This document shows, piece by piece, positions 30,746 to 41,400 of a stretch of 64,000 bases of DNA. The stretch is from Pyronema omphalodes (taxonomy: Eukaryota; Ascomycota; Pezizomycetes; Pezizales; Pyronemataceae): NCBI GenBank assembly GCA_024516155.1, contig JAJJXM010000104.1:43684-107683 (forward strand). The letters are read 5' to 3'. The translations under genes were made by a program, and so were the position numbers. The first letter of the stretch is position 1. Each line of letters opens with the position of its first letter. The notes beneath the pieces were generated by a model. It ran no database searches and was not told the DNA's origin. It worked only from the letters and a program-made list of their open reading frames with translations.

Positions 30746-33700
30746 AGGATTGTCTTCAACTCCGAAAAATGCGGAAAGAACTGCCTTCCTACCTCGCCCC
30801 ATGCCACGACCGTGTCGGAACGGGGGGCAGAAAAAGAATATAATCGACGGATACATCAGGAAGCGGAGCACGCCTATGGTATGGAAGGGCCGGAAGAGAT
30901 GCTCCAGACGGATGAGGAAGATGAGCTTCGCATCCAAGAGATCTGGGGAGAAAGTATAGAAGAGGATGAAGAAGGAGAAGAAGTGGAAGAGTCGGAGGAC
31001 GAGGATATGGAAAGTGTACAGGGATCTAGGCGCGCGGAATCCACCGAGGTCGATCCCGACTCGCCTCAGTGCGCATCGCGGCAACCCCCGCAAGCGCCAG
31101 CCAACCAGAAGGAACCGGGGAACTGGGAACCCGCTCCCGCCAAATCAATCGCTACTGCGCCAGCCAACCAGAAAGAACCGGGGAACTGGGAAACCGCTCC
31201 CGCCAAATCAATTGCCACTTCCGGGGAATTGGAACTCGCGAGTACCATAATCCGAGCGGGGAAGAACAAACATGATTCCCTGGAAGGAATAATACCACCA
31301 GAATATGCAGATTACCTCTCCGTATTCAGGGAAAAAGAGGCGGTAGGGTTGCCTCCGCACCGACATCATGACCACCGGATCCCCTTGATGGAAGGAAAAA
31401 TTCCGACGTTCGAACCCCTGCGACCCCTCGATGAGGAACGCCTGCGAGTATTGAGGGATTACTTGGAAGAGAATGAAAGAAGGGGTTGGGTCCGACGGTC
31501 GACGTCTCAAGCAGGAGCCCCAATCCATTTCGTTAAGAAAATGGATGGTACCTTACGGTTATGCGTCGACTACCGACGACTCAACGAAATTACAATCAAA
31601 GACCGCACCCCACTCCCGCTGATAGGGGAAGCGTTGGATAGACTTTCCAACGCCAAGATCTATACCAAGTTGGATGTGCGAGATGCATACCATTACCTCC
31701 GAATAGCCACAGGAGATGAATGGAAAACTGTGTTCCGTACCAAGTACGGTCTATACGAGTATTTGGTGATGCCGTTTGGCTTGACAACTGCTCCAGCTTC
31801 GTTTCAACGATGGATGAACGAAGTCTTAAGTGATTACCTCGACATCTTTTGCATCGCCTATCTCGACGACATATTGATTTACTCGGATAATATGGCGGAG
31901 CATCGGAGACACGTCCGCATGGTCCTGGAGAGGTTAAGGGACGTAGGACTGACCCTGAAACCCTCGAAATGTGAATTCCACACAAAAAAGACGGAATACC
32001 TGGGATACATCATCTCCCCCACAGGGTTGCAGATGGACCCCGAGAAAATCAGGGCGGTTAAGGAATGGAAGGAACCGGTAAATGTGAAGGGAGTCCAAAG
32101 TTTCCTGGGGTTCCCCAATTTCTACCGTCGATTCATCCGGGATTTCAGCAAGATCACCACGCCATTGACACGATTGACGAAAAAACAGGTACCCTGGGAA
32201 TGGAACGACGAGACACAACGGGCCTTTGAGCAACTCAAAACGGCAATGATATCCCAACCGATCCTGCAACATTTCGACCCGGATCGGCCACTCACCCTGG
32301 AAACAGACGCCTCAGACTATGCCATCGGGGCAGTCTGCTCACAACCCGACGACTCCAACGTACTGCACCCCCTTGCCTATTTTTCAGAAAAATTAAAAGA
32401 AGCGGAGCTCAATTATGACATCCACGATAAGGAGCTCCTGGCAATAGTGGAAGCATTAGACAAATGGTCGACATACTGCAAATCGACAAAACACAGTATC
32501 CGGATACTGTCAGACCATACAAACCTGGAGTATTGGCAAACGAAGAGGGACCTCAACCTCCGGCAAGCCCGATGGGCGGAACAACTGGCTAACTATGACT
32601 TCACGATCACGTATCCTCCGGGGAAGTTGGCAGGAAAACCCGACATATTGTCCCGAGAGTCAGGAGACTCTCCCTGGGAAGGGGAGATGAAGCACCGGCA
32701 GAATCGAAGCCGAGTCCTCCTCTCCCAGGAAGTCTTTCATGTGAACGGGACACAATTGATAAGACTCACCCCGGACACCCCCCTCATTACCAAAATTCGG
32801 AAAAAGACGGAAACCAATACAGAACTTCAGGAGGTAATCCGCAAACTTCGGGAAGGGATAACCCGAGACAATAGGGTCCCCTTGGGGTTATGCGAGGGAA
32901 AGGATGGGTTACTCCTATACGAGGGATTGATATGGGTCCCTGATGACGACGACCTGAGGTTACAAATTTTACGACAACATCACGACTCCCAAGCCGCGGG
33001 GCATCCGGGGAGGGCAAGGACCTTGGAGTTGGTCAGCCGAAATTTTTATTGGCCACAACAACGACAGTATGTGACTCGATATGTCGACTACTGTGATACC
33101 TGTAAACGTATCAAGCCCATTAAGCACGCCCCCTTCGGCCTCTTACGACCGTTACAGATTCCAGAAAGACCATGGGAATCCATCTCCATGGATGTTATCA
33201 CAGGTCTTCCGGAAGATGGGGGAATGAATACGATATCGGTGATTGTGGACCGCTTGACGAAGATGGCGCACTTCGTAGCATGTAAAGACACTATGGGACC
33301 CAGGGCACTTGCGGACGGCTTTCTCACACATGTGGTACGGGCCCACGGACTCCCCAGCAGCATCATCTCGGATCGGGGGTCCCTATTCACCTCTCAGTTC
33401 TGGAAGAGGGTTATGGAGGCAATGGGGACCTCGAGGAACCTGAGTACGGCGTTTCACCCAGAGTCCGACGGACAGACAGAGAGGGTCAATGCGATCCTCG
33501 AACAATACCTCAGGGCGTATTGTAACTATCAACAGAACAATTGGAACCAACTCCTTCCTATGGCGGAGTTCTGCTACAACAACTCCCGCTCAGGGACGAC
33601 CAAGGTGTCCCCCGTGTTCGCAAATTACGGATATCATCCCCGTTTTACCCAACCGCTGGGTGAAGTCGCGGAAGGAAACCCCGAGGTCTCCAAATATGTT

Positions 33701-34252
33701 GGCGCCCTCAACCGACTTCACGAGGATCTGAGGGCAGAGGTGAACTATGCCCAGACTGCTCATGCAGAACAGGTGAACCGGCATCGACACCCGGATCTGG
33801 TCCTTCGAGTGGGAGATCGGGTCTGGCTGAAGAGGAAGAATGTGAAGACCACCCGACCCTCCAACAAGCTCGAGTACAAGCTATTGGGCCCCTACACTAT
33901 CTTGTCTAAGGTAGGGTCGCGAGCTTATAAGCTGGACCTCCCCCCAAACGCAAAGATCCATCCAGTATTTCACATCTCCCTTCTAGAACCGTCTCAACCT
34001 ACTTCGACCACCATCCCAGGCCAGATTCAGCCCCCTCCGCTACTGATTATCCCCGACGACGAGGAAGAGTGGGAAGTTCAAGAGATAGTGGATTCTCGAC
34101 GCCACCGGGGACAGATCCAATATCGAGTCAAGTGGACTGGTTTCCACGACCCCGATACGACCTTCTACCCCGCCGACAATTTCCAAAACTCCCCCGACGC
34201 CATCACCCAATTCCACCGCAAGTACCCTAATAAACCTGCCCCACAGCTGTAA
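30746..34252 (+). CDS. pol: B3 Pol, left-truncated
   Basis: Family-B pol entered within the protease-RT linker (IVFNSEKCGKNCLP). The 5' LTR, gag and protease are missing because A3 interrupts B3 here; the rest should lie left of the window. From the junction the frame is open to the TAA at 34250-34252. It has an intact YLDDILIYSDN RT motif, RNase H, integrase (SMDVITGLPE, ISDRGSLFTS, DGQTERVNA) and chromodomain (VQEIVDSRRHRGQIQYRVKW). It is the most diverged B copy, with many substitutions relative to B1/B2, yet the frame is uninterrupted. The TAATG overlap with ORF3 is kept. Confidence 0.88.
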   Translation, partial: RIVFNSEKCGKNCLPTSPHATTVSERGAEKEYNRRIHQEAEHAYGMEGPEEMLQTDEEDELRIQEIWGESIEEDEEGEEVEESEDEDMESVQGSRRAESTEVDPDSPQCASRQPPQAPANQKEPGNWEPAPAKSIATAPANQKEPGNWETAPAKSIATSGELELASTIIRAGKNKHDSLEGIIPPEYADYLSVFREKEAVGLPPHRHHDHRIPLMEGKIPTFEPLRPLDEERLRVLRDYLEENERRGWVRRSTSQAGAPIHFVKKMDGTLRLCVDYRRLNEITIKDRTPLPLIGEALDRLSNAKIYTKLDVRDAYHYLRIATGDEWKTVFRTKYGLYEYLVMPFGLTTAPASFQRWMNEVLSDYLDIFCIAYLDDILIYSDNMAEHRRHVRMVLERLRDVGLTLKPSKCEFHTKKTEYLGYIISPTGLQMDPEKIRAVKEWKEPVNVKGVQSFLGFPNFYRRFIRDFSKITTPLTRLTKKQVPWEWNDETQRAFEQLKTAMISQPILQHFDPDRPLTLETDASDYAIGAVCSQPDDSNVLHPLAYFSEKLKEAELNYDIHDKELLAIVEALDKWSTYCKSTKHSIRILSDHTNLEYWQTKRDLNLRQARWAEQLANYDFTITYPPGKLAGKPDILSRESGDSPWEGEMKHRQNRSRVLLSQEVFHVNGTQLIRLTPDTPLITKIRKKTETNTELQEVIRKLREGITRDNRVPLGLCEGKDGLLLYEGLIWVPDDDDLRLQILRQHHDSQAAGHPGRARTLELVSRNFYWPQQRQYVTRYVDYCDTCKRIKPIKHAPFGLLRPLQIPERPWESISMDVITGLPEDGGMNTISVIVDRLTKMAHFVACKDTMGPRALADGFLTHVVRAHGLPSSIISDRGSLFTSQFWKRVMEAMGTSRNLSTAFHPESDGQTERVNAILEQYLRAYCNYQQNNWNQLLPMAEFCYNNSRSGTTKVSPVFANYGYHPRFTQPLGEVAEGNPEVSKYVGALNRLHEDLRAEVNYAQTAHAEQVNRHRHPDLVLRVGDRVWLKRKNVKTTRPSNKLEYKLLGPYTILSKVGSRAYKLDLPPNAKIHPVFHISLLEPSQPTSTTIPGQIQPPPLLIIPDDEEEWEVQEIVDSRRHRGQIQYRVKWTGFHDPDTTFYPADNFQNSPDAITQFHRKYPNKPAPQL

Positions 34253-34636
34253 TGGACGATAGAACGAACTCCGAGGACCCCCCGTCCTCTTTGGGCTCGT
34301 ACCGAACCCCTACTCCCCCGGCAGAGAAGAAATTCCCCCCCCCCCACGATCCCGCACGCAGAACTACACTGGTCGTTCTGCAACAACGACTCCTGCTCCA
34401 TTCACCTCCAATCGAAACTAAACAACAATCATTTCCCAGCGGTGGCGCAAGCAATTGCGGCACGCATAAAAAAATCATGTAGTTGCGGGCAGCTACATGA
34501 CCCCGAGTTAGAATGGGTGATCCGACACCGAAGGATGGACCCGCAAAAAGCCTGCAAGGCATGGCAGAAAGGAAAGAGACTCTGCAACGTGTGCAAATTC
34601 CTGGTCAACAAAGACGGACACGACCAGAGATGCGGC
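34252..34636 (+). pseudogene. B3 ORF3, 5' part
   Basis: Start of the third ORF (MDDRTNSEDPPSSLGS). An expanded C-run near 34335-34345 shifts the frame relative to B1. The original frame resumes with the Cys/His block (KKSCSCGQLHDPE). The gene is cut at the GCGGC site by insertion of element C and continues at 50769. Confidence 0.85.
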
Positions 34637-34796
34637 TGTCACGGCACACGGCTGACGAGCCGTTGTGTTGTTGCGTCATCATTATGTTGTCGTTGTTGTT
34701 GTCGACATCGTGCCGTTGTCTTGCCGTGTTGTGTTGTGTTGTCGTTGTGTTGTTGTGTGTGCCGTGCCGTTGTGATTGATAGACTGATTGATGATG
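34637..34796 (+). repeat. C 5' LTR, first 160 bp
   Basis: Starts TGTCACGGCACACGG and contains GTT/GTTGT-rich low-complexity sequence. It is cut by A4 after TGATG and continues at 43764. Confidence 0.92.
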
Positions 34797-36205
34797 TGTC
34801 ACACCCTAAAATGTGTGAGGATAGAATTGGTATCATATATAACGCAATGGAGAATATGGCAAACTCGACAGAGAATGAATAGTCAGATTAGTATCCCGGG
34901 CCGGAACCCCCAGAGGAGCTCCGACAAGCCACGTCACGTGATTCGTGACTTTCCGATAGGACCTCACGAGGATCCCGGCCCGAGGCGTCGCAACTATTAT
35001 TCAATGTCAGTTTGGGAGGATTCAGAAGAGAAGAGATTGGGGAACACTTACCTCATGGGTGTCGACTTACCCTTGAGCAACTACGAACGACGCTGATGGA
35101 GAACGAAGACGAAGACGAAAGGACACCTCCTTATACTTGAGGAGCGTTCGGAAGTTCACGGCTACAAAGGGGTCTGCATCGGAAGAGAGTTCCAAGGATG
35201 TGCAGAGCGGTGCGAAGACATCATCCAGTGTTACTTAGTTGGGTGAATGGTCAGCCAGGAAGATAAGGCAGAGTCTAGTCGGCAAACAGGAGTGGGGCTA
35301 TGGACAAGGGTCAAGATTGCTAAGGCATGAGACGACGTCCATAAGCATGCAACCCTCTCAAGGAAACTGTTTGGTGGAACCGATATGACGCGCCCTTAGG
35401 CTATTGACTACCAACCAAGGAACAGCTCGGCGTTTGCATCCACACCAGGGTGTGGCTGCGCGCAAGTGCGCGCAGGTGGAGCCATAATGACATCACACAG
35501 GAATGTGTCGGAGTGATCCACTCCGGTAGGGCATGGATGCCTTATGATGTCAGATTCCTCCATTCGCAATCGAGATTCTCTAGGGAGATCTATGATAGCA
35601 CGACTCACAAGATAAATGACTCACATGTTATTTGTCAGAGGAGTTCATGCATTATGCAGTCAAGCGGAGTTGCCCTCCCATATGACTCATAACCCTGACA
35701 CCTGATTGGAAGGTGTGGTAGTACAAAGAGGAATGTCAAGGATTAGTCTCACGATAGCAAGCATCATGCAAGCAAGTAATCAATATGATTAAGCACTTCG
35801 TATGATGCAATCTATCAGCAGATGCGTCTCAGAAATGACTCTTGTCTTATCTCCTAGGCTCAGTTTGGAAATTGGTCCCCTAGGAAGTCTGGGCGAACTT
35901 GTAGACGAAAGTCTATAAAAGAGCCTTTGTCTTCCCTCTCTCTCCTCCATCATCAACCATTTGATCCTCTACGCGACGATACCCATTATCACCAACGAAT
36001 ACCTCCGAAGACAACCCTTAAGTTTATTCCGCCTGTGATCGATTAACTCTCTTCCTAGCTTTATCTTTGGATAAGCTCTATTAGTTCTTGGGAACGAAGT
36101 GTCTGTCTGTTCTTGGGAACGAAGTGTCTGTCAACACTGAGAACGAAGCACTAGAGATACAATCGGATAAGCCTCTGCATAGTCGAAACTGTGCCCAGGT
36201 TCACA
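34797..36205 (+). repeat. A4 5' LTR (1409 bp)
   Basis: TGTCACACCC to GGTTCACA, same length as the 3' copy at 42350-43758. Two tandem copies of a GAACGAAGTGTCTGTC-containing block lie near its end (36090-36135). Confidence 0.94.
35441..36027 (+). promoter_or_regulatory. A4 LTR promoter: paired hairpins, TATA, self-primer block
   Basis: Two perfect short inverted repeats with AG loops stand side by side: CACACC/GGTGTG (35441-35454) and CTGCGCGCA/TGCGCGCAG (35456-35475). TATAAAA is at 35914-35920. CCTTAAGTTTAT (36016-36027) is an exact 12-nt complement of the primer-binding region 36208-36219. It lies about 100 nt after the TATA box, further than expected for a primer at the very 5' end of the RNA. 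Confidence 0.6.
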
Positions 36206-36207
36206 CT

Positions 36208-36219
36208 ATAAACTTAAGG
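36208..36219 (+). other. A4 primer-binding site (self-complementary type)
   Basis: ATAAACTTAAGG starts two bases after the LTR and pairs perfectly with 36016-36027. It has no TGG tRNA-type start. The AAACTTAAGG core is retained in A1, A2 and A5. Confidence 0.6.
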
Positions 36220-36314
36220 CTACAAGCTACCAAGTTTATTAATCGATACGATAACGAAAAGACCCTCTTCTAGGGCAAGCAAGATCAATTTCACAAAGCA
36301 CCTACTACTCAGCA

Positions 36315-38486
36315 ATGTCCTCCTACCGCAGAATCACTGCATCCCCGGCAGCCCGTCACGATGACGATGTTTCCATGGGAGATATGGTGGAAGTCCATCG
36401 CCCTCAATCATGGGACCAACTCTCTGCAGCTGGTAAAGCTGTAGTTCGCCAGGGAACCACTGTCAGCCGGGACCAGCTTCCAGAGTGGTTCGTCAAGATG
36501 GTGGACAGGATGGAGACAACTGAACAAGATGTGCAGGCATTGATTGAAGCCCTGAAGAAAGAAGGAGTCTCTGTACAGACCGATATGCAAAACGTCAGGA
36601 ATCTGTACCAAGAAATGTCAGGCATTATGCAAAATGCCTACGATGTTGTTATTCGACAAGGCGACATCGACAGAGAACTCAACCAAACAGCCATTGTTGG
36701 ACTCATCCAGTCAAGCAATGAATTCAGTTCTCAGGTTTGGAACGCCCTTGGTGAACTAGCCACGGACGCTCAAGAAAAGCAAACAGCCAACCACCAGGCT
36801 GTTCAACAACTCAACATTGGTGTACAGATCATCAATGATTACCTCCAAGGATTCTCCAACCATCAACAAGGATGGAACTTCGGTGTTGAAGGCTGGGCAG
36901 CCACAAAGAACCAGGCTGACCAACAAAGGGACGAGCAAATCAGTCTTTTAGCCCACAATGAGCAAGAACAGCAACGAAGGCTTTTGGAGTACGAGACAGA
37001 GAGGGAAAATGAGAAGAAGGAGATTATCGATAAGGTCATTCAAAGGGTCATGGACATGACAGCCAATAATCAACCTATCGATGCACAGTCACTTGCGGAT
37101 GCGGTACAGGACGAACCCCAACGCAGAACTGTCTCCCCGAGCATATTTCAGGTGGCAGTAGACACAAATCTACCACCCTCTAGAAACGACACACCCCCTC
37201 CAGCAGCAGCAGGAAATGGAGGACGAGGCAATGGCCCTCCAAGAAGAAGGGTTACCATTCCCCCTCCTGAGCCCTCCGATGATGGTCAAGGAAGACCCGG
37301 ACAGCCAGAAAGGCCCCCTCGCCAAAAGACTAGAGAAGAAAGAGAAGCTGAGGAGGATGCAACAAGATTCCTCACTTCTATTATCGACAAGATCCAAGGA
37401 CCCAGAGATGCACCAAAGAGGCCCAAGATGCCAGAACTCAAGGCACCTCAATTTTTCTCAGGAAAAGACAAGACTCTGCTTAGGGCCTGGTGGATGTCAG
37501 TACAGGATTACGTGGAAACATATGCCACATCCTGGCCTGATGAAGATGCGCAGGTTAAGTGGGTTGGTAGTCTATTCACCCACAAGGCTTTAGCATGGCA
37601 CCAGGAGCGCAGGAAGTCTATTCAGAAACAGAAATTGAAGGATACTTGGGCTGCATTTTCCAGTGCATTTGAGACAAGGTTCGAGGATAAGAGGGAGGCT
37701 CAGAAGGACGTCAAACGGATTACAGAACTACAATACGATGGTGATATCGATGATTATATCACTAAGTTGGAGGATCTGAATATGCGTGTTGGAGCACTGG
37801 GCCCTATGTTTAGGAATGTGATATGGGAGGCTATGACACCAGCTATCAAGAAGATGGTTTACCAACGGTGTGGAGAGGTTCCCAATGATGATGTTGCCCT
37901 GATTCATGCAGTCAAAGAAGCTGCACATGGTGTGGAAGGCTTGAATGAAGAATTGGGGTATACAAAGAAAAAGACCTTAGAAGTGCGTGGGGAACGCAAG
38001 GATAAAGGGAAAGAAAGGGAAGCTGCTCGCCCACGTGAGGTGCAGCAGAAGGACCGAAAGGTTGAGGATAAGGGATCTAAGAAGGAATTTGCTGGGAAAA
38101 AGGACAGGAAGTCAGATAAACCGGCGGTTTATGCCTCAGGAAGGGAGGCTTTGCAAGGAGTACCCCAGGCCGAAATCGACAAACACAAGAAGGATAAGGC
38201 TGAATGTTGGCGATGTGGTCGTGCTGGTCATAGAATGTACGACTGCTATGCAAAGAAGACAGTTGGGGGAACTGACCTGGGAAAGGATGGAAAGGTAGCT
38301 TCTTCAGGAAAGAGGAAGCGGGATGATGAAGATAATGATGAAGGGCAGGAACAGGAAAAGCCCAAGGAAGCCAAGAAGGCGAAGACTGCTGCAGTAAGGC
38401 AAGATGAGGAAGACACTCATATGTCTGATGCGCAACCAAGGATTTGGGAGATGGAGGATGAGGAAGTCATTGATTCGGATTTTTAG
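36315..38486 (+). CDS. gag: A4 Gag
   Basis: A 723-aa Gag from ATG 36315 (MSSYRRITASPAARHD). The N-terminal 260 residues are rich in Gln and charged residues and look helical. A Pro-rich linker spans about residues 290-340. The capsid core (RAWWMSVQDYVETYATSW, FEDKREAQKDVKRITELQYD, VRVGALGP-like block) follows. A Lys-rich region comes next, then the knuckle CWRCGRAGHRMYDC, and an acidic end IDSDF. It is uninterrupted. The stop TAG at 38484-38486 lies at the frameshift site. It packages element RNA and builds the particle by family homology. Confidence 0.92.
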   Translation: MSSYRRITASPAARHDDDVSMGDMVEVHRPQSWDQLSAAGKAVVRQGTTVSRDQLPEWFVKMVDRMETTEQDVQALIEALKKEGVSVQTDMQNVRNLYQEMSGIMQNAYDVVIRQGDIDRELNQTAIVGLIQSSNEFSSQVWNALGELATDAQEKQTANHQAVQQLNIGVQIINDYLQGFSNHQQGWNFGVEGWAATKNQADQQRDEQISLLAHNEQEQQRRLLEYETERENEKKEIIDKVIQRVMDMTANNQPIDAQSLADAVQDEPQRRTVSPSIFQVAVDTNLPPSRNDTPPPAAAGNGGRGNGPPRRRVTIPPPEPSDDGQGRPGQPERPPRQKTREEREAEEDATRFLTSIIDKIQGPRDAPKRPKMPELKAPQFFSGKDKTLLRAWWMSVQDYVETYATSWPDEDAQVKWVGSLFTHKALAWHQERRKSIQKQKLKDTWAAFSSAFETRFEDKREAQKDVKRITELQYDGDIDDYITKLEDLNMRVGALGPMFRNVIWEAMTPAIKKMVYQRCGEVPNDDVALIHAVKEAAHGVEGLNEELGYTKKKTLEVRGERKDKGKEREAARPREVQQKDRKVEDKGSKKEFAGKKDRKSDKPAVYASGREALQGVPQAEIDKHKKDKAECWRCGRAGHRMYDCYAKKTVGGTDLGKDGKVASSGKRKRDDEDNDEGQEQEKPKEAKKAKTAAVRQDEEDTHMSDAQPRIWEMEDEEVIDSDF
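38474..38486 (+). promoter_or_regulatory. A4 gag-pol frameshift window
   Basis: The pol frame opens after TGA 38471-38473, and gag ends at 38486, so the -1 shift must occur within TTCGGATTTTTAG. GAT TTT TAG allows the P-site TTT to re-pair one base back at a stop codon. A1 and A5 keep the same GGATTTTTA. It is not a canonical X-XXY-YYZ heptamer. Confidence 0.5.
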
Positions 38487-41400
38487 AGTCCTCTAGGGAA
38501 GCGTCACCCGAGGAGGATGGATATGAAGACGCAGTAATAGGGAAATGCGCAGGAATAAAAAGGAAATCAATGGACAGCCTTCTGTCGACCAGGACTAAGA
38601 GTCGACGAAAAGACAATGGAGCAGCTATTCCAGTTACCCAGGAATCAGCTCCCACTCCTCCTCACCATGGACCGAGACCAATTATCAACATGGTTCTCAA
38701 CTGGTCCAAGAATCAACAACGCACAGTTAGAGTCCTTCTTGATACAGGATCTACTGCTGCCCTCCTGGACAAAGCCTTTGTCCAGAAATACAAAATCCCA
38801 ACCGTTAAAAGAGACACCCCTTTACAAATCCGCAACTTTAACAATGAAATAGTTGCTGGAGCAGGTGAAGTCTTCACGGTTCCCTTTATATTGCAGCATA
38901 AGAAACACTTTGCTGCAGAATCTTTCGAAGTCGCTCCACTAGATAGTGACTGCGATGCTATCCTGCCTTATTGGTGGATGGCACTACATCAGCCCTGCAA
39001 CCTTTGGGGAGATCAAGACAAAATCTCCTTTACATCCTCACGTTGCAAAGAAAAATGTACAAAGGCACAAGCCAGTGCCTTCTCACTCAAAGTCGATAAA
39101 CATGTCCTCGACCATCCAGAAGCCTTAGTCTTAGGCCACATCTCATCTGTATCCACCAAAGAGGAATTATCTGAGGCCCTTCAGCAAGTCCCTGAGAAAT
39201 TCCGCGGCTGGATCAACATTATGACAATGGAAGCTGCAGATAGGCTTCCCGATCACAAAACCTACGACCATGCGATTGACCTAGTTGAAGGCGAAAAGCC
39301 TCCTTGGGGACCTGTCTATGCTCTCAACGAAGTTGAGCTAGAGACACTAAGAGAATGGTTGAAGGATATGCTGCGCACTGGTAAAATCAGACCTTCCAAG
39401 TCATCAGCAGCAGCTCCTATTCTCTTTGTCCCAAAGCCTCATGGCAGAGGTCTACGGTTATGTGTTGATTACCGGGGCATCAACAAAATTACAATTGCCA
39501 ACCGGTACCCACTCCCACTCATGTCAGAATTACAAGACAGAGTTAGAGGAGCAAAAGTATTTACGAAAATGGACCTCAAGAATGGATATCATCTCATCAG
39601 AATAAAAGAAGGAGATGAATGGAAAACGGCCTTTCGATGCCGATATGGATTATATGAATTTTCGGTTATGCCTTTTGGCTTGAGCAATGCCCCAGCCACA
39701 TTCCAAGATATGATGAATCATATCTTTAGAGACATGTTGGATCAGGGAGTAATTGCGTATATTGATGATGCTCTCATATATGCTGAGACAGAGGAAGAAC
39801 ACGACAAATTGGTTAAGGAAGTGTTAAAAAGATTGGAAGAAAATGGGCTGGTTATCTCTCCGGAGAAATGTGTTTGGGGACAAAACAGAGTGGAATTTCT
39901 GGGTTATATTATCAGCGAAAATGGCATTGAAATGGCAAAGGACAAGGTACAAACAGTCCTGGTATGGGAACCCCCAAAATCCTTGAAAGAAACACAGGGC
40001 TTTCTTGGATTCGCAAACTTCTATCGCAGATTCATCAAGGACTTCTCCAAAATATGTCGACCTCTTACAGAATCAACAAAAGGCGATGCGAAGAAATGGG
40101 AGTGGACTGTTGCTATGGAACTAGCATTTGATGAGCTCAAAAGTCGTTTCACTACTGCACCAATCTTAAGTCATTTTGACCCAAGACAGGTTTGCATTGT
40201 TGAAACAGATGCTTCAGATTTTGCTTTAGGCGCAGTTCTATCCCAGAAGGGGGAAGATGGAAACTTGCACCCAATTGCTTTCCACTCAAGAAAATTCACT
40301 CCTGCTGAGATAAACTATGAGATCCATGACAAGGAGCTGTTAGCTATTGTGGACTCATTCAAAGTATGGAGGCGATATCTTGAGGGAGCAATGCACACTG
40401 TCCAAGTCTACAGCGACCACCAAAACCTTGAGTATTTTACAACAACAAAAGTACTCAATCGACGTCAAGCTAGATGGGCTCAAGAGCTTGCTGGCGTTGA
40501 CTTTAAGATTTTTTATAGACCTGGGGTTAAAAATGGGCAACCTGATGCTCTATCTAGGCGTCCGGAGTTCCGACCTGAAAAGGGGGGAGGTGAAGATCAG
40601 CCGATTACGACGATCCTGCAAAAGAGTCATTTTGCATCCATTTCGTCAATCAGCAGTGCTGGAGAAGGAACATCATTTATCATTTCTTCAGCACGTCTTT
40701 CCTCTATTCCTTTTATTAAATGGTCAGAAGAATTCTTAAAAATGGTAAAGGAAGCTGGTAAGCTGGATGAGATTTATGTGGAGGCAACAAAGAAAATTAA
40801 GGAACCATTGACGATAGATAAAGGCATAGTCTATCGAAAGGAAAAACTATGGGTACCAAAGGATTTGGTAAAGACAGTCTTGGAATCTGAACATGACTCG
40901 AGAATTGCAGGTCACTTCGGACAGGACAAAACAATTGAATTAATACGAAGGAACTTCTGGTGGCCAAGAATGGAAGAAAAAATAATAACTTATGTAAAGA
41001 GTTGTATGGAATGTCAAAAAGACAAAAAGGCACGGCACCTCAAGTACGGATTACTTCAACCTTTGGAACTACCCTATGCCCCATGGCAATCAATCGCCAT
41101 GGACTTTATCACCGACCTACCAGAATCCAATGGATGCGATCAACTATGGGTAATAGTTGACAGATTCTCTAAGATGGCCCACTTCATACCACTGCAAAAA
41201 GACGGCAAGACAACTGCAGACCTTGTTAGAATCTTTGCGAAGGAAATTTGGAAGTTACATGGGCTACCTACGGATATTGTGTCGGACAGAGACTCCAGGT
41301 TTACAAGCACCACCTGGAAAGCATTTCTTGGGACACTAGCAATCAAACCTAGAATGTCCACAGCGTTCCACCCTCAAACAGATGGACAGACGGAACGACT

